Shown: positions 18,089 through 28,380 of the stretch, one piece after another
Layout: every line of letters begins with the position of its first letter
Position numbering within the stretch: position 1 is the first letter of the stretch
NCBI RefSeq assembly: GCF_002310375.3
Contig: NZ_CP023315.3
Location: 2,542,001-2,606,000 of the forward strand
Direction of reading: 5' to 3'
DNA length: 64,000 nt
Source of the DNA: Caulobacter vibrioides
Lineage (GTDB): Bacteria; Pseudomonadota; Alphaproteobacteria; Caulobacterales; Caulobacteraceae
Notes under the pieces: generated by a model
The model's input: only the letters and a program-made list of their open reading frames with translations
Databases searched by the model: none
What the model was told of the DNA's origin: nothing
Program-made: the position numbers and the translations under genes

Positions 18089-19294
18089 ATGGCCGATTTC
18101 GGGGGAACCGATCTCGACGCCTTCCGCGCCGACACCCGCGCCTGGCTCGAAGCCAACTATCCAAAGTCCCTGAACGCGCCCATGGGCGAGGACGAGGCCC
18201 CGTGGGGCGGCCGCAAGATGGTCTGGAAGAACCCCGACGCCAAGCTGTGGCTCGACCGCATGGCCGAACGCGGCTGGACCGCCCCGATGTGGCCCAAGGA
18301 ATACGGCGGCGGCGGCCTGTCCAAGGCGCAGAACAAGGTGCTGGAGCAGGAACTGCGCCGCCTCAAGGCGCGGCCCGCCCTGATGAGCTTTGGCGTCTGG
18401 ATGCTGGGTCCGGTGCTGCTGGAATACGCCACCGAGGAGCAGAAGCAGCGTTTCCTGCCCGCGATCGTCCGCGGCGAAACGCGCTGGTGCCAGGGCTATA
18501 GCGAACCGGGCGCGGGCTCGGATCTGGCCTCGCTGCAAACCAAGTGTGAAGACAAGGGCGATCACTACCTGATCAACGGCCAGAAGGTCTGGACCAGCTA
18601 CGCCGACCAGGCCGACTGGATCTTCTGCCTGGTGCGCACGGATACCTCGAAGAAGCACGAGGGCATCTCGTTCGTGCTGTTCGACATGACCTCGCCCGGC
18701 GTCGAGGCCCGTCCGATCAAGCTGATCAGCGGCTCCTCCCCCTTCTGCGAAACCTTCTTCGATAATGTGAAGGTCGCCAAGGAACAGCTGGTCGGCAAGC
18801 TGAACGGCGGCTGGGACATCGCCAAGCGGCTGCTGCAGTACGAGCGCCAGAACATCAGCGCCTCCGGCTTTGGCGGTGGCGGCGGTCTGTCGCTGGTCGA
18901 GGCGGCCAAGAAGGAGCTCGGCGTCGACGGCGAAGGCCGGATCGCCGATGGCGATTTCCGCGCGCGTCTGGCGGCCCATTCCATGGACGCTCACGCCTTC
19001 ATGCTGACCGTGCGCCGCGCCGAGGCGGAGTCCAAGCAAGGCTCGGGCCCCAGCGCGGCCGTCTCGATCATCAAGTACGCCGCCGCCAAGATGAACCAGG
19101 AGCGCACCGAGCTCTTGGTCGAGGCGCTGGGCCTGCAGGGCCTGGGCTGGGAAGGCGACGGCTTCAGCGCCGACGAGCTGGCCGCGCCGCGCGCCATGCT
19201 GCGGGCCAAGGGCAACTCGATCGAGGGCGGCACCAGCGAGGTGAACCTCAACGTCGTCGCCAAGCGGGTCCTGGGTCTGCTGGACCACCAGTAG
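18089..19294 (+). CDS. Acyl-CoA dehydrogenase, catalytic subunit
   Basis: This 401-residue flavoprotein of the acyl-CoA dehydrogenase family has the FAD/substrate motif CQGYSEPGAGSDLA and ends in SIEGGTSEVNLNVVAKRVLG. E379 in IEGG is at the position of the catalytic base. It catalyses alpha,beta-dehydrogenation of an acyl-CoA, passing electrons to ETF. A second, shorter acyl-CoA dehydrogenase gene begins 78 bp downstream on the same strand and lacks this Glu, so the two probably form a mixed complex. The substrate is unknown; pairs of this type in actinobacteria act on steroid or branched side chains. Confidence 0.88.
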   Translation: MADFGGTDLDAFRADTRAWLEANYPKSLNAPMGEDEAPWGGRKMVWKNPDAKLWLDRMAERGWTAPMWPKEYGGGGLSKAQNKVLEQELRRLKARPALMSFGVWMLGPVLLEYATEEQKQRFLPAIVRGETRWCQGYSEPGAGSDLASLQTKCEDKGDHYLINGQKVWTSYADQADWIFCLVRTDTSKKHEGISFVLFDMTSPGVEARPIKLISGSSPFCETFFDNVKVAKEQLVGKLNGGWDIAKRLLQYERQNISASGFGGGGGLSLVEAAKKELGVDGEGRIADGDFRARLAAHSMDAHAFMLTVRRAEAESKQGSGPSAAVSIIKYAAAKMNQERTELLVEALGLQGLGWEGDGFSADELAAPRAMLRAKGNSIEGGTSEVNLNVVAKRVLGLLDHQ

Positions 19295-19372
19295 CCGTTC
19301 GAACCGCAAGCCGCGCGCGCCGTCGGAACGGCGCGCCAAGACCAAGACCAAGACCATTCGAGGAGCCTGAAC

Positions 19373-20506
19373 ATGGCCGTCCTGACCGAAGAACAGACGA
19401 TGCTGCGCGACGCCGCCAAGGGCTGGGCCAGCGAAAGCGCCCCCGTCGGCGCCCTGCGCAAGCTGCGCGACAGCAAGAGCAAGCAGACCTTCGACCCCGC
19501 CGCCTGGGCCGAGATGGGCCAGATGGGCTGGGCCGGCGTGATCGTGCCCGAGACCTATGACGGCTCGGCCTTTGGCTATCTGGGCCTGGGGCTGATCCTG
19601 GAGGAGACCGGCCGCACGCTCGCCGCCTCCCCACTCCTGTCCACCGCGATGATCGCCGCCTCGGCGCTGCAGCTGGGCGGCTCGGACGCTCAAAAACAGG
19701 CCTGGCTGTCCAAGATCGCCACCGGCGAGGCCGTCGCCACCCTGGCGGTTGATGAAGGCGCTCACCACGCCCCGGCGCGCACCGCCCTGTCGGCGACCCA
19801 AAGCGGCGCAGGCTACGTCCTGAACGGAACCAAGACCCTGGTGCTGGACGGCGAGGCCGCCGACCTGCTGATCGTTGCGGCCCGCACCAGCGGCGCGCCG
19901 GGTGACACAAATGGCGTCACCCTGTTCCTTGTCGCAGGCGACGCCGCCGGCGTGACCCGCTCGCACCTGTCGCTGATCGACTCGCGCGGCGCGGCCAAGA
20001 TCGCCTTCGACGGCGTCGAGGTCGGCGCGGACGCGGTGCTGGGCGAGGTCGACAAGGGCTGGGCCGTTCTGGAGCCCACCCTGGACCGCGCCTATGCGGG
20101 CCTCGCCGCCGAGATGCTGGGCAGCGCCAGCGCCGCCTTCGACATCACCCTGGACTACCTGAAGACCCGCACCCAGTTTGGTCAGGTCATCGGCACGTTC
20201 CAGGCGCTGCAGCACCGCGCGGCCAAGTGGTTCACCGACCTGGAGACCACCCGCTCCTGCGTCGAGGCCGCGCTCGAGGCGCTGGACGCCGGCGCAGACA
20301 GCCGCGCCCTGGCCTCGCTGGCCAAGGCCAAGGCCAGCGAGCTGGTCCATCTGGCGTCCAACGAGATGGTCCAGATGCACGGCGGGATCGGCATGACCGA
20401 CGCCCATGACGCGGGTCTCTACATGAAGCGCGCGCGCGTCACCGAGGCCCTGTTTGGCGGCGCCAGCTTCCATCGTGACCGCTACGCGCGCCTGATGGGG
20501 TTCTGA
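19373..20506 (+). CDS. Acyl-CoA dehydrogenase-like subunit lacking the catalytic glutamate
   Basis: This 377-residue acyl-CoA dehydrogenase fold protein includes the conserved VQMHGGIGMTDAHDAGLYMKRA segment. Aligning its C-terminus EALFGGASFHRDRYARLMGF with IEGGTSEV... of the preceding subunit puts phenylalanine F361 where the catalytic glutamate should be. It is therefore likely the structural partner of the gene at 18089, comparable to alpha2beta2 enzymes such as mycobacterial ChsE1-ChsE2. A Shine-Dalgarno CGAGGAGC precedes the ATG. Independent activity is doubtful. Confidence 0.85.
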   Translation: MAVLTEEQTMLRDAAKGWASESAPVGALRKLRDSKSKQTFDPAAWAEMGQMGWAGVIVPETYDGSAFGYLGLGLILEETGRTLAASPLLSTAMIAASALQLGGSDAQKQAWLSKIATGEAVATLAVDEGAHHAPARTALSATQSGAGYVLNGTKTLVLDGEAADLLIVAARTSGAPGDTNGVTLFLVAGDAAGVTRSHLSLIDSRGAAKIAFDGVEVGADAVLGEVDKGWAVLEPTLDRAYAGLAAEMLGSASAAFDITLDYLKTRTQFGQVIGTFQALQHRAAKWFTDLETTRSCVEAALEALDAGADSRALASLAKAKASELVHLASNEMVQMHGGIGMTDAHDAGLYMKRARVTEALFGGASFHRDRYARLMGF

Positions 20507-20628
20507 CACCCCCCGTTCAGGGGATAGGCCCCCGCGCCAGCCGCCGGATACCGTCGTTCGCGTTATGACGGACCGGCCGCCCGCGGTGGGCTTAGACGGT
20601 CGCCGGCTCCGTCATCCGGGAGCCGAAC

Positions 20629-21294
20629 ATGACCAAGACCATGGCCACCCTCGCCGCGCTGGGCCTCGCCCTGTCCGCGACCAGCGCCTACGCCCAAGCG
20701 CCGCTGCAACTGAGCTATCCGACGGACGCGTCGATGACTTGCGACCAGCTCAGCGCGGAAATGGTGCGGATGGACCAGCTGATGGGCCTGTCCAACTCCG
20801 CCATCGCCAGCGCCGAGGGCGCCGCCCGAGGTGCGGAAACCGCCGCCAGCCTGGGGGTGAACGCCGCGCTCTATAGCGGCGCCCTGGGCCGGGTTCCGGG
20901 TCTTGGCGCGTTCGCCAACGCCGCCGCCGCTCAAGCCAAGGCCGCAGCAGCCGCCAAGGCCCAGCGCGAGGCGCAGAACATCCAGATCGCTCAACAGCGG
21001 CGCGCGGTGATGAGCGGACTTTATCAGGGCAAGTGCGCCAACGCGCCGACCGCGATACCGGTCTCCACGACGATGCCCGCAGCGATGGCGGCGCCGGCCG
21101 CTCAGAGCCTTTTGGCGACGACCCAAGACGTGTCTCTCCGCGGCGCCGCTTCGCCGACCGCAGCGATCGTCGGCACGGTCAAGGCCGGCGCCTCGGTCTA
21201 TCCCACGGGGCAGCGCAACGGCGTCTGGATGGAAGTCGACGACGAGAACGGCGCGCGGGGCTGGATGTCTTCGGCCTTCGCCAAGCCGAAATAG
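20629..21294 (+). CDS. Periplasmic SH3b-domain protein
   Basis: This 221-residue protein has a signal peptide (MTKTMATLAALGLALSATSAYAQ) and a central Ala/Gln-rich helical stretch (about 60-130). The C-terminal bacterial SH3 domain (about 158-221) has the TTQDVSLRGAAS and GVWMEVDDENGARGWMSSAF patterns. SH3b domains usually bind peptidoglycan or mediate protein contact in the envelope. It could sit at the cell wall; no enzymatic part is visible. Confidence 0.75.
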   Translation: MTKTMATLAALGLALSATSAYAQAPLQLSYPTDASMTCDQLSAEMVRMDQLMGLSNSAIASAEGAARGAETAASLGVNAALYSGALGRVPGLGAFANAAAAQAKAAAAAKAQREAQNIQIAQQRRAVMSGLYQGKCANAPTAIPVSTTMPAAMAAPAAQSLLATTQDVSLRGAASPTAAIVGTVKAGASVYPTGQRNGVWMEVDDENGARGWMSSAFAKPK

Positions 21295-21466
21295 ACCGTT
21301 CGACGGGGTCGCTCGGCGGCGCGATCCCGATGTCGCAGAACGCATGGGCGTCGCCGCCAGGGTAGTCGGCGGGCCTTGTGCGTGGGAACAGGTTCGACGT
21401 CCCGTCCCGTTCGCCCGATCGGGCCGCTCGACCTGAGGCGTAGGAACCGCCGCCCGCGCCATTGGT

Positions 21467-21498
21467 TCTTCCTTGCGATTCCCCGATCGCAAGGAAGA
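21467..21498 (+). promoter_or_regulatory. Perfect hairpin burying the Shine-Dalgarno of the PNPOx-like gene
   Basis: TCTTCCTTGCGAT (21467-21479) and ATCGCAAGGAAGA (21486-21498) form a perfect 13-bp inverted repeat with a six-base loop, TCCCCG. The right arm contains the only good Shine-Dalgarno (AAGGAAG, 21491-21497), seven bases before the ATG at 21505. In RNA this would hide the ribosome binding site. It could alternatively be a DNA operator. Upstream, GGAAC-N16-GGTT (from about 21433) faintly resembles a general-stress (EcfG/SigT) promoter. Confidence 0.6.
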
Positions 21499-21504
21499 CC
21501 TCCC

Positions 21505-22005
21505 ATGCAAGACGCTATCGATGAGAAGGCTGAAGCCGAACGCCGGCTCTGGAAGGAAATCGACGATGTCCGGTTTGGCATGCTGGGCATGCCCGCCAGT
21601 GGCGACCACTTCCAACCCATGACCGCCTTCGCCGAGCCCGAAGACAACGCGCTGTGGTTCTTCACCAGCGATAACAACGGCTTGATCCGGGCCTTGGCCG
21701 ACGGCCACGACATGGCGATGTTCATCGTCCAGGCCAAGGGTCAGGACTATCAGGCCTGCATCGGCGGCCGCCTGACTGAGGACAAGGACCGCAGCCGGAT
21801 CGAACGCTACTGGAGCCCGATGGTCGCCGCCTGGTTTCCGCGCGGCAAGGACGATCCGAGCCTGACCCTGCTGCGGTTCAACCTGACCGACGCCGAGACC
21901 TGGGCGTCCAAGGGCGGCGTTCGCTTCGCTTGGGAGATGGCCAGGGCCAACCTGACCGGCGACACCCCGGATATCGGCCGCCAGCAGCACATCACCCTCG
22001 CCTAG
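21505..22005 (+). CDS. Pyridoxamine 5'-phosphate oxidase-like flavin-binding protein (general stress type)
   Basis: From the ATG at 21505 it has 166 residues. The split-barrel flavin reductase/PNPOx-like fold is indicated by DDVRFGMLGMPASGDHFQPMTAFAEPEDNALWFFTS and the later IERYWSPMVAAWFPRGKDDP segment, as in YdaG/YzzA general stress proteins. These bind FMN, FAD or F420 and their physiological reactions are mostly undefined. A longer frame from 21376 contains the 5' hairpin in its coding part and reads as non-protein, so the shorter start is used. Its translation may be gated by the hairpin at 21467-21498. Confidence 0.8.
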   Translation: MQDAIDEKAEAERRLWKEIDDVRFGMLGMPASGDHFQPMTAFAEPEDNALWFFTSDNNGLIRALADGHDMAMFIVQAKGQDYQACIGGRLTEDKDRSRIERYWSPMVAAWFPRGKDDPSLTLLRFNLTDAETWASKGGVRFAWEMARANLTGDTPDIGRQQHITLA

Positions 22006-22052
22006 GATCTTCTAGGCGGCCTCGAGAGATGGCCGGCGCGCGCGTCGCTCCG

Positions 22053-23483
22053 CTAGCGCCGACGCGCCGGCGCCGGTGCGTGCGCCAGACGCAGCAGGTT
22101 GGCCGCGCCCGGAGCCCCAAACGGCGTGCCGGCCACGACAAGCAGGCGTTCGCCCGGCGCCACCAGCCCCAACTCGAGAGCCTTGCTCGACGCATCCGTC
22201 GTCACGACCTCCAGACTGTCGGGCTGAGCGCTTACGCGTGGCTCCACCCCCCAGACCAGGCACATGCGGCGTACGGCGCTGAGCTCGGGCGACAGGGCCA
22301 GCACAGGCTGCAACGGCCGCTCGCGTGAAAGGCGGCGCGCGGTCGCACCGGTAGTCGTGAAGGCCACGAGGCACTTGGTCGACCCCGACTTGGCTGCGCC
22401 GGCGGCGGCGACCACCAGCACGTCGGCGTCCACGTCGTCGTGGCTCTGCTCGGCGTACATCAACTCAGGCCACTTCGGGTCGCGCTCGACGCGCTCGATG
22501 ATGCGGTTCATCATCGAGACCGACTCTTCGGGATAGTCACCCGCCGCCGACTCCGCCGACAGCATCACCGCGTCCGCGCCCTCATAGACGGCGTTGGCGA
22601 CGTCCGAGGCCTCGGCCCGCGTGGGCGTGGGCGAACTGGTCATCGACTCCAGCATCTGGGTCGCGACGATCACCGGAATGCCCCGCTCACGCGCGGCCCG
22701 CAGGATTTCCTTCTGGGCGACCGGCACCTCCTCCGGCGCCATTTCCACGCCGAGGTCGCCGCGCGCCACCATGACGCCGTCGCAGAGGTCCAGGATCGGA
22801 CCCAGCACCTTCAGCGCCTGGGGCTTCTCGATCTTGGCCAGGACCGCGGCGCGGCCTTCGACGATGCGGCGCAGTTCGGCCATGTCCTCGGGAGCCTGGA
22901 CGAACGACAGGGCCACCCAGTCCACGCCCAGGCGCAGGGCGAAGGCCAGATCCTCACGGTCCTTGGCGGTCAGCGGCGACATCGGGATGACGACGTCCGG
23001 CACCGCCACGCCCTTGCGCTCGGAGAGCTTGCCGCCGTTGACGACCTTGGTGTCGGCGTAGCCGGGGCCCGCCTCGGTCACCGTCATGCGCAGCTTGCCG
23101 TCGTCCAACAGCAAGGTGGCGCCCGGCCGCATGGCGGTCAGGATTTCCGGGTGCGGGAGATGCACGCGCGTCTCATCGCCCGGCGCCGGATCGCTGTCGA
23201 AGCGGAACGCCTGGCCCGCCTTCAGCATCACCGGACCATCGGCGAACTTGCCGACGCGCAGCTTAGGGCCCTGCAGGTCGGCCAGCACGCCCAGCGGACG
23301 ATCGACGACCTTTTCGGCCTCGCGAATGGCCGCGTAGACGGCCGCGTGGGTCTCGTGGGCGCCGTGGCTGAAATTCAGGCGAAAGACGTCAGCCCCGGCC
23401 TTGGCCAGGGTGACGATCATGTCGAATGAGCTCGACGCCGGACCGAGGGTGGCGACGATGCGCGAGCGACGGGCGCGGATCAT
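22053..23483 (-). CDS. pyk: Pyruvate kinase
   Basis: This 476-residue pyruvate kinase has RSRIVATLGPASS at the N-terminus, the RLNFSHG motif and LADLQGPKLRVG. The active-site segment around AVLAKIEKPQAL is present, as are MVARGDLGVEM and SAESAAGDYPEESV. It converts phosphoenolpyruvate and ADP to pyruvate and ATP, the last step shared by Entner-Doudoroff and glycolysis. It lies 19 bases downstream of the GH3 glucosidase gene on the same strand, at the end of the sugar-catabolic block, so co-transcription is possible. A GC-rich stem spans its last codons and the following 30 bases. Confidence 0.95.
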   Translation of the reverse strand: MIRARRSRIVATLGPASSSFDMIVTLAKAGADVFRLNFSHGAHETHAAVYAAIREAEKVVDRPLGVLADLQGPKLRVGKFADGPVMLKAGQAFRFDSDPAPGDETRVHLPHPEILTAMRPGATLLLDDGKLRMTVTEAGPGYADTKVVNGGKLSERKGVAVPDVVIPMSPLTAKDREDLAFALRLGVDWVALSFVQAPEDMAELRRIVEGRAAVLAKIEKPQALKVLGPILDLCDGVMVARGDLGVEMAPEEVPVAQKEILRAARERGIPVIVATQMLESMTSSPTPTRAEASDVANAVYEGADAVMLSAESAAGDYPEESVSMMNRIIERVERDPKWPELMYAEQSHDDVDADVLVVAAAGAAKSGSTKCLVAFTTTGATARRLSRERPLQPVLALSPELSAVRRMCLVWGVEPRVSAQPDSLEVVTTDASSKALELGLVAPGERLLVVAGTPFGAPGAANLLRLAHAPAPARRR

Positions 23484-23502
23484 GCCGTCGCTCCTTCCAG
23501 GG

Positions 23503-25968
<2,466 letters not shown>

Positions 25969-26208
25969 GGGCGATCCTTGGAAGGGGCGTCCGTCGGGCG
26001 GAGCGGTGTTTTGAGGAAAGGCGCTCGACGCGGCGCTTGCGGGGTGACCGCGTCGAGCAAAGAGAAGCGGGTTCAGGTCCGCTTGGAGGGGAGTGATCGT
26101 GCGCACAGGGCGCGACAGCCGCTGGACTGGCCAGGCGAGGTCATGGGGTTTCCTCCTGACGCCGCCTTGTCGTGGCGACTGTCTTGATCACCGTGATCTC
26201 ACGTGCAT

Positions 26209-26224
26209 TGGACAGCGCTGTCAA
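26209..26224. promoter_or_regulatory. Weak LacI-type operator upstream of the GH3 gene
   Basis: TGGACA-GCGC-TGTCAA keeps the GACA-N4-TGTC core of the ATGACA-N4-TGTCAT palindromes at the lacI and zwf starts. It lies in the 298-bp gap between the GH3 gene (start 25968) and the end of the lacI-family gene, so it most likely controls the GH3 gene. The rest of that gap shows nothing else I can identify. Confidence 0.5.
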
Positions 26225-26266
26225 GGGGAATATGATTGCGGTAACATCACCCATGACGCCAATCTG

Positions 26267-27286
26267 CTATCGCGGAGCCGGCCCGGTGGACTCGCGCACC
26301 ACCAATTCGAAGTCCAACAGCCGCGATGGCGGCGGCGCCCCCTCCTCCCGCTCCACGCCCTGCATGAGCATGTCGGCGGCCGCGCCGGCCATGGCGTGGA
26401 TCGGCTGACGAACGGTGGTCAGCTGGGGCCAGGTGATCTTCGCGCCGGGCGTGTCGTCAAAGCCGGCGACCGACAGTTGGGCCGGCACGTCGAGGCGCAG
26501 ACGGTTGGCGACCGCCATCACCCCCAGCGCCATGTCGTCGTTCGAGGCGAAGATGGCCGTTGGCCTATCGGATCCCCCCAAGAGCTTCTCGGCGGCCTCA
26601 AAGCCCGAGCGGAACGAGAACCACCCCTGCTCCACCCGGTTGTCGCGGACCAGCAGGCCGCTGTCGCGCATGGCGTCCAGGAAGCCCTGGTGGCGCAGGT
26701 GCGAGGCGCCGTGATCGGGGTGACCGATGATGAAGGCGATATCCTTGTGACCAAAGTCGATCAGGTGCTTGGTCATCTCGTAGGCGGCCAGCCTGTCGTC
26801 CATGCTGACCCAGGGCGCGCGGTCTAGATCACCGCCCGGCGCGATGCGGACATAGGCCACGCCCTCCCGCTCAAGCGCCGCCAGGACGACGGGATGGTCG
26901 CTCAGCGGCGGCGTCAGGATCACGCCATCCATGCGCAGCGTCGCCAGCATCGGCGCGACCTGATCCTCGACATCGGCCGTGGAGTCGATCGGCTCGACGA
27001 TCAGGTGATAGCCTTCCTGCCGACAGCGCGCGATCGCGCCCAGCTGCACGTCGGTGACGTAGCCGGGGCTTGGGTTGTCGAAGAAGACGCCGATCAGATA
27101 GGCCTTCGAGCCCGCCAGGCTGCGGGCCGAGATGTTGGGCCGATAGTGCAGCGCAGCCACCGCAGCCTGCACCCGATCGCGGGTGTCGGCCTTGACGTTG
27201 GGCTCGCGATTGAGCACCCGCGAGACGGTTTTGATCGAGACGCCGCTCTCGCGGGCCACATCATGGATCGTGACTTTGGCGCTCAA
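26267..27286 (-). CDS. LacI-family transcriptional regulator
   Basis: The protein is about 339 residues from a TTG at 27286 preceded by GAGGGA at proper spacing. This gives the standard LacI N-terminus SAKVTIHDVARESGVSIKTVSRVLN (helix-turn-helix, residues 5-25). A GTG at 27328 would add 14 atypical residues. A periplasmic-binding-protein-like sugar-sensing domain follows (IFASNDDMALGVMAVANRL near the C-terminus). It lies between the GH3 glucosidase and glk. A palindrome ATGACA-N4-TGTCAT sits about 50 bp upstream and another at zwf, so it is probably an autoregulated repressor of this sugar block. Confidence 0.85.
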   Translation of the reverse strand: MSAKVTIHDVARESGVSIKTVSRVLNREPNVKADTRDRVQAAVAALHYRPNISARSLAGSKAYLIGVFFDNPSPGYVTDVQLGAIARCRQEGYHLIVEPIDSTADVEDQVAPMLATLRMDGVILTPPLSDHPVVLAALEREGVAYVRIAPGGDLDRAPWVSMDDRLAAYEMTKHLIDFGHKDIAFIIGHPDHGASHLRHQGFLDAMRDSGLLVRDNRVEQGWFSFRSGFEAAEKLLGGSDRPTAIFASNDDMALGVMAVANRLRLDVPAQLSVAGFDDTPGAKITWPQLTTVRQPIHAMAGAAADMLMQGVEREEGAPPPSRLLDFELVVRESTGPAPR

Positions 27287-27334
27287 TTCCGTCCCTCGCC
27301 GGCCCGATTCGTTCGGTTCGGCGAACACTTAGCC

Positions 27335-27350
27335 ATGACAAGGCTGTCAT
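27335..27350. promoter_or_regulatory. LacI-type operator upstream of the regulator gene
   Basis: ATGACA-AGGC-TGTCAT, extended on both sides by CC/GG to a 20-bp inverted repeat (27333-27352), lies about 50 bp before the TTG start of the LacI-family gene and just after the end of glk. The same half-sites occur at the zwf start (32374-32389). Likely autoregulation. Confidence 0.65.
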
Positions 27351-27370
27351 GGCGAGCCCCAAGAAAACGA

Positions 27371-28366
27371 CTACGAAACGGCCGCACGGCCCTCCGGCGT
27401 AAGCGCGACGGCCGCACCGATCAGGGCGGTGTGCGGGTGCAGGATGACGTGGGTCGGGATCGACTGGGTGAAGCTGGACAGGCGACCCTTGCTGTCAAAG
27501 CGCTCGCGGAACGGGCTCTTTTCCAGGATGTCGATGATCCGCGGCGCGATGCCGCCAGCGATGAAGACACCGCCGCGCGCGCCCAGGGTCAAGGCGATGT
27601 CGCCGGCCGTCGAGCCCAGCACGGCGCAGAAGCGGTTCACGGTGGCCAGGCTGTCGGCGCAGCCTTCGACCGCCCGCTCGGTGATCTGTTTGGCGCTCAG
27701 CGCCTCGACCACGCGCCCCTCGGCGGTCGCCAGGTCGATGTGCAGATCCTCCATGCCCGGACCCGAGAGGATACGTTCGACCGACACCCGGCCGCCATCC
27801 AGGCGCTTGGTCAGGGCGCGCAGCACCTCGATCTCGACATCGTCGACGGGCGCGAAGGCGACGTGACCGCCTTCGGTGGCCAGGGGGATTTCCTGACCGT
27901 GACGACGCACGAGGCCAGCGACGCCGAAGCCGGTGCCCGGACCGAGGATCGCCAGATCCCCCTCGCCCGAGGTCGGCAGGTGGCCGACCTGGCGCAGGTC
28001 CTTGGGGCTGAGGCGCGGGGCCGCCAGCGCCTGGGCGGTGAAGTCGTTGATCAGCTTGGCGTTCCGGAACCCGCCCGCACGGCGCAGGCCATCCTCGGAG
28101 ATCCACCAATCCAGATTGGTCATGTGGACTTGGCCATGATCGATAGGGCCCGCAACGGCGACCACCGCCTGATCGGGACGCCTGACGCCGACCTTGCGCA
28201 GATACTCCTCGATGGCGTCCTCGGCCGTGCCGTAGTCCTCGCCCTTATAGGCGGTGGGCTCGATCAGGCGCGGGTCCTGACCGTCGAACTCGACCAGGGC
28301 GAAGCGGGCGTTGGTGCCGCCGATGTCGCCGACGAGGCCAAGACCCCCGCTGTGATTGCCGTCCAT
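27371..28366 (-). CDS. glk: Glucokinase
   Basis: This 331-residue protein is a bacterial glucokinase. It has the phosphate motif GLVGDIGGTNARFAL (about 10-24), the sugar-binding LINDFTAQALA, LGPGTGFGVAGL, and the EGGH segment TEGGHVAFAP. It phosphorylates free glucose to glucose-6-phosphate, the substrate of Zwf. It is the last gene of the zwf-pgl-edd-glk operon, 14 bases after edd. In context it handles glucose set free by the GH3 enzyme encoded just downstream. Confidence 0.93.
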   Translation of the reverse strand: MDGNHSGGLGLVGDIGGTNARFALVEFDGQDPRLIEPTAYKGEDYGTAEDAIEEYLRKVGVRRPDQAVVAVAGPIDHGQVHMTNLDWWISEDGLRRAGGFRNAKLINDFTAQALAAPRLSPKDLRQVGHLPTSGEGDLAILGPGTGFGVAGLVRRHGQEIPLATEGGHVAFAPVDDVEIEVLRALTKRLDGGRVSVERILSGPGMEDLHIDLATAEGRVVEALSAKQITERAVEGCADSLATVNRFCAVLGSTAGDIALTLGARGGVFIAGGIAPRIIDILEKSPFRERFDSKGRLSSFTQSIPTHVILHPHTALIGAAVALTPEGRAAVS

Positions 28367-28380
28367 GACCTAGCGCTTCC

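Noticed and set aside
17963..20509. 848-codon frame opposite both acyl-CoA dehydrogenases
   Set aside because: Both strands cannot be coding at this length; the plus strand has the family motifs.
21384..21405. GGAAC-N18-CGTT as a general-stress promoter
   Set aside because: Spacing is one to two bases too long for the SigT/EcfG consensus.
22003..22080. Possible terminator after pyk
   Set aside because: There are GC-rich stems (for example GCCTAG/CTAGGC and GGCGCGCGCG-type) but no T run, so I could not support a terminator call.
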